26,261 nt of DNA, from NCBI GenBank assembly GCA_021845945.1, contig JAJZRD010000031.1, forward strand, positions 1 to 26,261, read 5' to 3'. The first letter of the stretch is position 1, and every line of letters starts with the position of its first letter. The notes beneath the pieces were generated by a model. It did no database searches. It was not told the origin of the DNA and was given only the letters and a program-made list of their open reading frames with translations. Made by a program: the position numbers and the translations under genes. Below are positions 14,041 to 20,598 of the stretch, one piece after another. The DNA is from Chloroflexota bacterium (GTDB lineage Bacteria > Chloroflexota > UBA6077).

Positions 14041-15321
14041 TCAGTACAACCCCACCGCCTTCGGTAGCACCAGGGTGAACCAGGGGAAGAAGGCGATGAC
14101 TATCAGCGCCATCACCAGGACCAGGAGGAATGGGATGAAGGGGCGAATCACCTCGGTCATCGGCACCTTGCCGATGGTGCAGGCCACGAAGAGTCCCACT
14201 CCGAAGGGAGGGGAGAAAAGGGCGATGCCGGCCGCAGCGATGGAGAGGATGGCGTAGTGGAGCGGATCCACCCCGAAGCTCTTGGCTATGGGCATCAGGA
14301 TGGGGATCAGGATGATCAGTGCCGGCATCCCCTCCAGGACGGTGCCGAAGATCAGAAAGATCACCAGGGAGATCAGCAGGAACACCCACTGGTCGGAGGA
14401 AACGGTGCGCATCCACTGCCCCAGCATCTGGGGCACCTCCTGGGTGGCCAGGATCCAACTGAAGACGGTGGCCGTTCCCACCAGCAGCATCACGATCCCC
14501 GTGGTCACCGCCGTGTCCACCAGCATCTTCCGCAGGTGGTAGGGCTTGATCTCCCGGTAGACGAAGACCCCTACCACGAAGCCGTAGGCCACGGCCAGAA
14601 CGGCAGCTTCCGTGGCCGTCACCACGCCCCCCAGGATGCCACCGAAGATGATCACCGGCATCATCAGCGCCAGCAGGGAGTCCGTAACGGCGGCCCCTCG
14701 CTCCCTCCAGGTCATGTGGACCGTGTCGGAGATGCCGCCCCGCCGGGCCTGGACGGCGATCAACCCCAGCAGTCCCAGGGCCATGACGAAGCCGGGGATG
14801 AATCCGGCCATAAAGAGGGCGCCGATGGAGAGGTTGGTCATCACCCCCAGCACCACCATCAGCAGGCAAGGGGGTATCAGCATCCCCATGGCCGTCGCCC
14901 CGCTCACCAGGGCGACCGCATAGGGACGCTTGTAGCCGGCCTTCACCATGGGGGGGATCAGGATGGCCCCGATGGCAGAAACGTCGGCGATGGATGAGCC
15001 AGAGATGCCGGAGAAGAAGATCTCCCCCACCACCACCACCATGCCCAGGCCGCCGCGCACCCATCCCACCAGTGCCTGGCTCAACCGCACCAGCCGGATG
15101 GTGATCCCGCCGGTGTCCATGAGGGAGCCGGCCAGGATGAAGAGGGGGATGGCCAGCCAGGCGAAGTTCTCGGAGCCGGTGGCGATCCTCTGGGCCACGA
15201 TCACCAGGGGCACTTTGCCATCTACGGCCAGGGCGACGACGGAGGCGATACCCATGGAGAAGGCGATAGGGGACCCGAGGACAAGAAGAATGACAAAGAT
15301 AGCAGCCAGGACGATCAGCAT
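14041..15321 (-). CDS. dctM: TRAP transporter large permease subunit (DctM family)
   Basis: The 426-residue protein is the ion-coupled transport channel of a tripartite ATP-independent periplasmic (TRAP) system, which moves an organic acid captured by the DctP-like binding protein. It is almost entirely hydrophobic with about 12 membrane segments. Family motifs include GSPIAFSMGIASVVAL at the start, NFAWLAIPLFILAGSLMDTGGI, GEIFFSGISGSSIADVSAIG, GYKRPYAVALVSGATAMGMLIPP, VFGTVLEGMPALIILIPILMPIA-like residues near position 305 and FSPPFGVGLFVACTIG near 360. The ATG overlaps the stop of the small permease (TGATG). Length is normal (about 425). It is the last gene of the catabolic operon, followed by a strong hairpin. 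Confidence 0.95.
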   Translation of the reverse strand: MLIVLAAIFVILLVLGSPIAFSMGIASVVALAVDGKVPLVIVAQRIATGSENFAWLAIPLFILAGSLMDTGGITIRLVRLSQALVGWVRGGLGMVVVVGEIFFSGISGSSIADVSAIGAILIPPMVKAGYKRPYAVALVSGATAMGMLIPPCLLMVVLGVMTNLSIGALFMAGFIPGFVMALGLLGLIAVQARRGGISDTVHMTWRERGAAVTDSLLALMMPVIIFGGILGGVVTATEAAVLAVAYGFVVGVFVYREIKPYHLRKMLVDTAVTTGIVMLLVGTATVFSWILATQEVPQMLGQWMRTVSSDQWVFLLISLVIFLIFGTVLEGMPALIILIPILMPIAKSFGVDPLHYAILSIAAAGIALFSPPFGVGLFVACTIGKVPMTEVIRPFIPFLLVLVMALIVIAFFPWFTLVLPKAVGLY

Positions 15322-15806
15322 CAGTGGCCTCCATCGTCGGATCCGCCAGCATGCCGGCGAGCCAGGAACTGGGGGATCAGGTAGAGGATCATCAGGACGC
15401 CGCTCAGGGGCACCGCCGCGTAAACGAAGGCCAGGGGGATATCCAGGGCGGGTGAACGGTTCTCCCTGGTGAGTTCCACCAGCTCCCAGCCGTAGATCAC
15501 CAGGAAGAGTGCCAGGGCGGTTTCAGTAGCCAGGGCTACCTTCTTGAGGGCCGCTCTCCAGTTCTGCGGCAGCCCCCCCACAAAGGCCGATATCTCGAAA
15601 TGGACGCCCCGTTTCACTCCCAGAGCTGCTCCCAGGAACACCACCCAGATGAACAGAAAGCTTGGCAGTTCATCCGCCCAGGTGAGTGCTCTGAACAGGA
15701 CGTAGCGGTACACCACCGACAGCAGGACGGCCACGGCGATCACGGCGACCAGCGTGCCTGCCACGGCCTCCACGGCGTTGTCCAGGATCTTACGCGCGAC
15801 ACCCAT
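15321..15806 (-). CDS. dctQ: TRAP transporter small permease subunit (DctQ family)
   Basis: This 161-residue membrane protein has four helices and pairs with DctM. Typical segments are VEAVAGTLVAVIAVAVLLSVVYRY, then TWADELPSFLFIWVVFLGAALG, KRGVHFEISAFVG, and a last helix near IPLAFVYAAVPLSGVLMILY. I chose the ATG at 15806 because GGGGGG lies 7 bases upstream; an in-frame ATG at 15821 and a longer form to 15902 run into non-coding repeat DNA. The stop overlaps the dctM start by one base. The gap to dctP (162 bases) holds a repeat element. Confidence 0.92.
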   Translation of the reverse strand: MGVARKILDNAVEAVAGTLVAVIAVAVLLSVVYRYVLFRALTWADELPSFLFIWVVFLGAALGVKRGVHFEISAFVGGLPQNWRAALKKVALATETALALFLVIYGWELVELTRENRSPALDIPLAFVYAAVPLSGVLMILYLIPQFLARRHAGGSDDGGH

Positions 15807-15852
15807 AGTTGTTCCCCCCATCCATCGGAACTCTGCCGGTGACGGGGAGAGT

Positions 15853-15950
15853 GGGAAACAGGGAGAACCGTCTCGACCCTGAAGGGCAGGGTTAACCGAC
15901 ACGTTTCAAGCCGGCCGTCTACGGCCGAAACCAGATGCTCCCTGTCTCCC
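15853..15950. repeat. Composite inverted repeat between dctP and dctQ
   Basis: Outer arms GGGAAACAGGGAG (15853-15865) and CTCCCTGTCTCCC (15938-15950) pair with one mismatch. Inside is a CCCTGAAGGGCAGGGTTAACC ... GGCCGTCTACGGCC core similar to 9021-9078. A hairpin here could lower expression of the permeases relative to the binding protein, a common need in TRAP operons. Confidence 0.75.
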
Positions 15951-15968
15951 TTCCCTCCACCTGCTCGG

Positions 15969-17087
15969 CTACTTGGTGTTCTGGACCTCTTTGATCAGAT
16001 CCATGCCGCCGACCTTGTCGGCGAACTTGGCGAAGAGGGGCTCCATGGCCTTCCGGAAGGAGGCCTGGCCCGCATCCACCTCGTTGACCTCGGCCCCCTT
16101 GCTCTTGAGGGACTGCTCGGAGGTCTTCTCCAGCTCCACCCAGTCCTTCCTCTCCTGTTCCGCCGCGACCTTGCCCGCCGCCAGCACGGCCTTCTGGTAG
16201 TCGGCCGGCAGGCTCTGGAAGAACTTCTCCGAGATGACCAGGTCGTCCGGTATGATCCAGAGGTCGTTCTTGGCGTAGTACTTGGCCACCTCGTAGTGCT
16301 TGCTGTCGTCGTAGAAGACCAGTGAGTTCACCGACCCGTCGATCACCTTCTGCTGGATGGCGCTGTACACCTCGCCGGGGGCCATGGCCACGCCGGAGCC
16401 TCCCAGCAGGTTGATGCTCTCCACCAGCACGGGGCTAGACATGGTGCGGATCTTCAGCCCCTTCACGTCGTCGGCCGTCTTGATGGGCCGCTTGCTGTTG
16501 TAGATGGACCAGGTGCCGGCGTTCATGGTACCGATGACCCGCAGCCCCTTGGCGGGCAGCTTGTCGTACACCTTGGCTCCTGCCGGTCCGTCGGCCACCT
16601 TCAGCATATGGTTCACGTCCCGGAACAGGTAGGCCATGTCGAAGAGGCCCAGTTCCGGCAGGACGCCGGTCATGAAGGAGGTGGGGGTATCGAGGCCCTG
16701 CACGGTGTTGGCCTGCATGGCGGTGATCACTTCGTTCAGGCTGCCCAACTGGTTGTTGGGGAAGATGCTCACCTTGATGCCGCCGTTGGTGGCCTTAGCT
16801 ACCTCCTCCGAGAACCTGACCCACGCTTTGTGGTGGGGATGGGTATCCGGGTGGGTGTGGCCCACCTTCATCTCGAAGACCTTGGCCGGGGCCGCCGCCG
16901 TAGCGGGGGCTGCGGCGGGCGCGGTGGTCGGAGCGGCGGCTGGCGCTGCCGCGGTTGGCGCTGCTGTCTTGGGGGCTGCTGTAGGAGCGGCTGGCGCTGC
17001 CGGTCCACCGCAGCCGATGGCCAGGGTTGTCACCAGGGCAAGGGCTCCAAGGACGGTCAACATCGCGCGCATGTTTCGCTTGGCCAA
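15969..17087 (-). CDS. dctP: TRAP transporter substrate-binding lipoprotein (DctP family)
   Basis: The 372-residue protein captures the substrate outside the membrane. It has a lipoprotein signal peptide (LALVTTLAIGCGG, lipid-anchored C26), so it is tethered rather than free. A long Ala/Pro/Thr linker (about 29-68) leads to the DctP fold, beginning FEMKVGHTHPDTHPHHKAWVRF. The conserved arginine that usually salt-bridges the substrate carboxylate is R214 in KTADDVKGLKIRTM, and the helix AMQANTVQ and the GEVYSAIQQKVIDG segment also fit. The carboxylate-binding arginine argues for an organic or sugar acid. The start codon is TTG at 17087, with AAAGGAG upstream at good spacing. It sits downstream of the oxidoreductase genes and upstream of both permeases. 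Confidence 0.94.
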   Translation of the reverse strand: MAKRNMRAMLTVLGALALVTTLAIGCGGPAAPAAPTAAPKTAAPTAAAPAAAPTTAPAAAPATAAAPAKVFEMKVGHTHPDTHPHHKAWVRFSEEVAKATNGGIKVSIFPNNQLGSLNEVITAMQANTVQGLDTPTSFMTGVLPELGLFDMAYLFRDVNHMLKVADGPAGAKVYDKLPAKGLRVIGTMNAGTWSIYNSKRPIKTADDVKGLKIRTMSSPVLVESINLLGGSGVAMAPGEVYSAIQQKVIDGSVNSLVFYDDSKHYEVAKYYAKNDLWIIPDDLVISEKFFQSLPADYQKAVLAAGKVAAEQERKDWVELEKTSEQSLKSKGAEVNEVDAGQASFRKAMEPLFAKFADKVGGMDLIKEVQNTK

Positions 17088-17190
17088 CGGTGTCTCCTTT
17101 CTGGATGAGCTGTTCTAAACGGCAAGTCTGATGGATAGGTATTCCGGAGTCCCATCACCTCCTTCCTCTCCATAACTCAGGGTGCGACTC

Positions 17191-18537
17191 TCACCTGTGC
17201 CGAGAGTACTCTCGGAAAATGGGCAGGTACACGCCGGCGTCGCGGGTCACGCAGCCGGCCATGCCCTTGTCCCGCATCAACTGGGTGCACTTGCTGCAGG
17301 CCGTGCACATCTTGCGCTGATTCAGTGCCCCCTTCTGCAGCAGGTCCCGGGCGAAGTCGGGATAGGCGAAGGCCTCTCGGCCGAGGCCCGCGATCCTGGC
17401 ATAGCCGTGGCGCAGGTTGGCCGCGGCGGCGTAAGGGAAGAACTGACGCAGCCAGCTGTACCCGGTGTTCATAACCACCATCTCGGGCACTGCCTGCTGG
17501 ATGGCGCGACTGGTGCGGAAGAGGCGATCCACCCCCTCCAGTGGGTGCTCGTCGGGTTCCATTGGGGCCCCGAAGATGTTCTGGTCGAAGGGACGGGTGA
17601 CGTGGGCGTTGTAGTAGGGGTTCCCTGCGGTGGAGTTCAGGAGCTGGACCCCCTTCTGGTGGAGCAGCCGTACCAGCCGGATCGGCTCCTCCGTGTCTTC
17701 CTTGCCGGGAACCTCTCGGCTCATCCCCCAGGCGTAGGGGTACTGCATGCCGTCGCAGGCCCACAGGCGGACGGCCAGCAACAGATCCGGAACGGCCTCC
17801 CGTACCTTGTCCACGATGTCCAGCAGGAACCGGGTTCGGTTTTCGAAGCTGCCCCCGTATCGGCCGGTCCTGGTGTGGCCCGCCAGCAACTCCGCGATCA
17901 GGTAACCGTGGGTAGCCTTGATGTCCACTCCGTGGAAGCCGGCCTCCCGGGCCAGCCTGGCGGCGGCGACGTACCTGTCCTCCAGGGCCTCCAGTTCGTC
18001 GTCGGTGATGACCGGGTACTCCTCGGTGAGGCCGCCCCTGGGGTCCAGCACCGGATGGTGGAAGGCGATGACGGGGGCGGGTTTGTCCACCGGCCGGCTG
18101 TAGCGGCCGGAGTGGGTCAGCTGCAGGATCCTCACTGACTGGTGGTTGGGGCCGAACTCCTCGTGGCCGATCTTCTCCGCCCGCCTCACCAGGGCCGCGA
18201 ACTCCCCCACGTTGCCCTCGTGGATCCACAGCTGGCGAGGGTTCGCCCGCCCCTCGGGCACCACCGCAGTGGCCTCGAACCAGAGGAGGCCCGCCCCACC
18301 CCGGGCGAACTTTTCGTAGCGCCGGACGGTCAGCTCGTCGGGAGAGCCGTCGGCCCTGCCGTCGCACCCCTCCATGGGGTGGACGCCCAGGGCGTTGGGG
18401 GTCTGCAGTGGACCGATGTTCACCGGCAGCCGGAGGGGGGAAAGGTCCTCCTCCAACTGGATGCTTAGCCCCAGGGCGTCGATCTTGGCGCGCAACTCCT
18501 CTAACGACTTGAAGTTGAACTTCTCGTGTTTGGCCAT
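17191..18537 (-). CDS. Old Yellow Enzyme-family FMN oxidoreductase with 4Fe-4S motif, lacking the FAD/NAD(P)H domain
   Basis: This 448-residue protein has the FMN-binding TIM barrel of the NADH:flavin oxidoreductase/2,4-dienoyl-CoA reductase family. Visible motifs are the FMN region RLPVNIGPLQTPNALGVHPM (near 36-55), QLTHSGRYSRP (139-149), and VDIKATHGYLIAELL (204-218) followed by GRYGGSFENRTRFL (225-238). At the usual H-x-x-H substrate site the first histidine is K207, with H210 kept. A C-terminal CTACSKC...C set (C411, C414, C417, C429) matches the 4Fe-4S site of dienoyl-CoA-type enzymes, but the protein ends 19 residues later, so the FAD/NAD(P)H domains of the roughly 640-670-residue relatives are absent. 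Electrons must come from another protein or directly from a pyridine nucleotide. It is in the catabolic operon between a zinc dehydrogenase and dctP. The reaction is unknown. Confidence 0.9.
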   Translation of the reverse strand: MAKHEKFNFKSLEELRAKIDALGLSIQLEEDLSPLRLPVNIGPLQTPNALGVHPMEGCDGRADGSPDELTVRRYEKFARGGAGLLWFEATAVVPEGRANPRQLWIHEGNVGEFAALVRRAEKIGHEEFGPNHQSVRILQLTHSGRYSRPVDKPAPVIAFHHPVLDPRGGLTEEYPVITDDELEALEDRYVAAARLAREAGFHGVDIKATHGYLIAELLAGHTRTGRYGGSFENRTRFLLDIVDKVREAVPDLLLAVRLWACDGMQYPYAWGMSREVPGKEDTEEPIRLVRLLHQKGVQLLNSTAGNPYYNAHVTRPFDQNIFGAPMEPDEHPLEGVDRLFRTSRAIQQAVPEMVVMNTGYSWLRQFFPYAAAANLRHGYARIAGLGREAFAYPDFARDLLQKGALNQRKMCTACSKCTQLMRDKGMAGCVTRDAGVYLPIFREYSRHR

Positions 18538-18559
18538 TCTTCCGCGCTTCCTCGTTATT

Positions 18560-18630
18560 CCCTCTCCGCCCGGCGGAGGGTCAGGATCATCCTTTCCCCT
18601 CTCTCCATGGGAGAGGGGCAGGGTGAGGGC
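18560..18630. repeat. Two-hairpin repeat between OYE and dehydrogenase genes
   Basis: CTCCGCC/GGCGGAG forms one small hairpin (near 18563-18578) and CCCCTCTC (18596-18603) pairs with GAGAGGGG (18611-18618). The style resembles the repeat at 5411-5493. It fills the 116-base gap between the two genes. Confidence 0.7.
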
Positions 18631-18653
18631 CTAATCGCTGGCGCGAGCCGCTA

Positions 18654-19679
18654 CTACGGCTCGACGATCACCTTGATCGCCCCGGTCCGGTGGTCTGCCG
18701 CCGTGTGGAAGGCTTCCTCCGCCTTCTCCAGGGGGAACCGGTGGGTGATGATCGGCGAAGGATCGAACCGTCCGGCCTCTACCATGGCGATGGCTCGCTC
18801 CCAGATCCCCGGGCTCCCAAGGCTGCCCACGATGCTCAGGTTCCGGGTCACCACCTGTGTCAGATCGACGCTCGGCACGGACCTCTTGAACAGCCCGATG
18901 GCGACCAGGGTGCCCCCTTTGCGCAAGAAAGAGATCTCCCGGCCGAAGAAGTCCGGATCGCCCGCGGCGTCCACCACCACGTCGGCCTTGCCGATCAACT
19001 CTGCCAGCGTCTCGGGTTGGGTGCGCGCGTTGATGGTGGTGGTGGCGCCCATCCGGCGGCCCACGGCCAGCCTCTCCTCCCGGGTGCCCAGTAGGGTTAC
19101 CCGAGCCGCGCCGAGGACTCGGGCGAGGCCTGAGGCCAGCAGCCCGATGGTCCCGGGCCCCACCACCACGACGTTCTCTCCGCCAATCAGGTGCGCTTTG
19201 GATAGGCCATAGAGGGCCACCGTCGTGGGTTCCAGCGCAGCGGCCGTGGCGAAGTCCAGGGAGTCGGGCAGCCGGTGAGTGCTCTGGGCCGGCACCGTCA
19301 CGTACTCGGCGCAGCCGCCCGGCAGGTCGCCGATGCCGACCCTCTTGACGGCCTCGCAGGAGCTGTAGCGGCCGGTGCGGCAGCGCTCGCAGCCGCCGCA
19401 GCCCACGTGGGTCTCTCCGGTCACGCGATCACCGGGGGTGAACCGGTCCACCCCCTCTCCCACTGCCGCAACCTCGCCACTCCACTCGTGACCCGGTACG
19501 ATCGGGTAGGAGGTTCCTCCGTTGCGGAGATAGGGTAGCGATCCCTCGAGGATCTCCAGATCTGTCCCGCAAACCCCCATGGCCCGCACCCGCACCACCA
19601 CCCACCCGGGGGCCAGTACCGGTATCGGGCGCTCCTGCAGTTCCATCTTGCCGGGGGCGGTAACGACGATGCTTCGCAT
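18654..19679 (-). CDS. Zinc-dependent medium-chain alcohol/polyol dehydrogenase
   Basis: The 341-residue enzyme belongs to the medium-chain dehydrogenases (sorbitol, threonine or L-idonate dehydrogenase-like). Catalytic zinc ligands are C37 (GVCGTD), H64 and E65 (GHEWSG). The structural zinc set C94, C97, C100, C108 (CGGCERCRTGRYSSC) is complete. The nucleotide-binding loop is VVVGPGTIGLLA in the middle. The residues after the second strand (LLGTREERLAVGRRMGA) lack the usual acidic end (D/E), so NADP use is possible. It follows the AroE-like gene by 60 bases through a repeat element. GGGAGAG lies just before the ATG. In context it probably oxidises a hydroxyl of a sugar acid or polyol; the substrate is not readable. 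Confidence 0.92.
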   Translation of the reverse strand: MRSIVVTAPGKMELQERPIPVLAPGWVVVRVRAMGVCGTDLEILEGSLPYLRNGGTSYPIVPGHEWSGEVAAVGEGVDRFTPGDRVTGETHVGCGGCERCRTGRYSSCEAVKRVGIGDLPGGCAEYVTVPAQSTHRLPDSLDFATAAALEPTTVALYGLSKAHLIGGENVVVVGPGTIGLLASGLARVLGAARVTLLGTREERLAVGRRMGATTTINARTQPETLAELIGKADVVVDAAGDPDFFGREISFLRKGGTLVAIGLFKRSVPSVDLTQVVTRNLSIVGSLGSPGIWERAIAMVEAGRFDPSPIITHRFPLEKAEEAFHTAADHRTGAIKVIVEP

Positions 19680-19690
19680 TTCTCTCCCTC

Positions 19691-19743
19691 GTAGGAGCCG
19701 GCTTCTGCCGGCGACCAGATCGCGAGCAGGAGTTCGCTCCTAC
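19691..19743. repeat. Palindromic repeat with GTAGGAGC ends at the 3' end of the AroE-like gene
   Basis: GTAGGAGC (19691-19698) pairs with GCTCCTAC (19736-19743), and an inner GCCGGCTTCTGCCGGC hairpin is present. The stop codon of the AroE-like gene (TAG, 19740-19742) lies in the outer arm. The GTAGG-type ends are shared with the element at 11340-11395. Confidence 0.82.
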
Positions 19744-20591
19744 CGCCAGTTGGCTACGGCCCTTTCCGCGGCCTCGCGCATCACCTCGACGGGCGCTTCT
19801 CGTCCTGTCCAGAGATGGAAGGCCAGCGCGCCCTGCATCACCAGCATCGGCAGTCCTCCCAACACCCGGCAACCGCGTTCCGCGGCAGCTTTCAACAGAC
19901 GTGTTCGCGGAGGGTTGTTGATGATGTCGTAGACCAGGATGCCGGAATGCAGCCAGGCCGGATCGACAGGGGGTTCGGCCTCCACGTTGGGCCACATACC
20001 TATGGGGGTAGCGTTCACCACCAACTCGGCGGTGCCCAGCGCCCGAGGCAGTTCCTCTCGGCTCAGTGCCCGGCCCCTCACCTGCGGGAAGTTCCTTCCC
20101 AGCAGCGCCACCACCTCCTGCGCTCGGAGGAGGTCCGCGTCGTAGAGGTCGATCTCCCGCGCTCCCTCCTTTGCCAGGTAGACGGCCACCGCCCGACCGG
20201 CGCCACCGCTACCCACCTGAACCACTCTCAGGCCGGTGGAACTCTGCCCGGTCTCCTGGCGAAGGGCCATCACGCATCCGGCCCCATCGGTGTTGTGGCC
20301 CACGAGTCCCTCCGGCGTGACCTGCACGGTGTTGACGGCGCCGATGATGGCTGCCTCCGGAGAGAGTCGATCCATGGAGGCAACGATCTCCAGTTTGTGG
20401 GGGATGGTGACGTTCCAGCCTGCCCAGCCCTCAGCCAGAACCTCGCGCACCGCCGCCGCCACCCCGCCCGGCTCCACGTCCCGCAGGATGTAGCGCCAGG
20501 GCATCCCCAGGGCGTCGAAGGCGGCGTCGTGCATGATGGCGGAGAGGTTCTGCTTGACCGGGTGCCCGAACAGCCCTACATAGTTGATCAT
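19740..20591 (-). CDS. aroE: Shikimate/quinate dehydrogenase family protein, probably catabolic and NAD-linked
   Basis: The 283-residue protein has the AroE fold: a GHPVKQNLSAIMH start, the active-site lysine in NVTIPHK (K66), N87 in GAVNTV, NTDG (100-103), the glycine loop VGSGGAG (126-132), NATPIGM, and a C-terminal QGALAFHLWTG. Two features depart from biosynthetic AroE. The S-x-S pair that holds the shikimate carboxylate reads N15-L-S17. The NRT motif that binds the NADP phosphate is replaced by YDADLLRAQ, with D151 at the end of the strand, which resembles NAD-linked quinate/shikimate dehydrogenases. It starts 8 bases after the IlvD-like stop and shares that operon, not an aromatic biosynthesis operon. 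I infer a catabolic NAD-dependent hydroxy-acid dehydrogenase; a duty in aromatic biosynthesis remains possible. Confidence 0.88.
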   Translation of the reverse strand: MINYVGLFGHPVKQNLSAIMHDAAFDALGMPWRYILRDVEPGGVAAAVREVLAEGWAGWNVTIPHKLEIVASMDRLSPEAAIIGAVNTVQVTPEGLVGHNTDGAGCVMALRQETGQSSTGLRVVQVGSGGAGRAVAVYLAKEGAREIDLYDADLLRAQEVVALLGRNFPQVRGRALSREELPRALGTAELVVNATPIGMWPNVEAEPPVDPAWLHSGILVYDIINNPPRTRLLKAAAERGCRVLGGLPMLVMQGALAFHLWTGREAPVEVMREAAERAVANWR

Positions 20592-20598
20592 GAGTCAC

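Noticed and set aside
13925..15352. Minus-strand open frame of about 475 codons over dctM
   Set aside because: It is a shadow of dctM with low-complexity Gly/Arg/His composition, and it crosses the hairpin and the repeat DNA.
14041..17087. TRAP genes as part of the por operon
   Set aside because: A strong hairpin, an independent promoter and a small gene lie between them.
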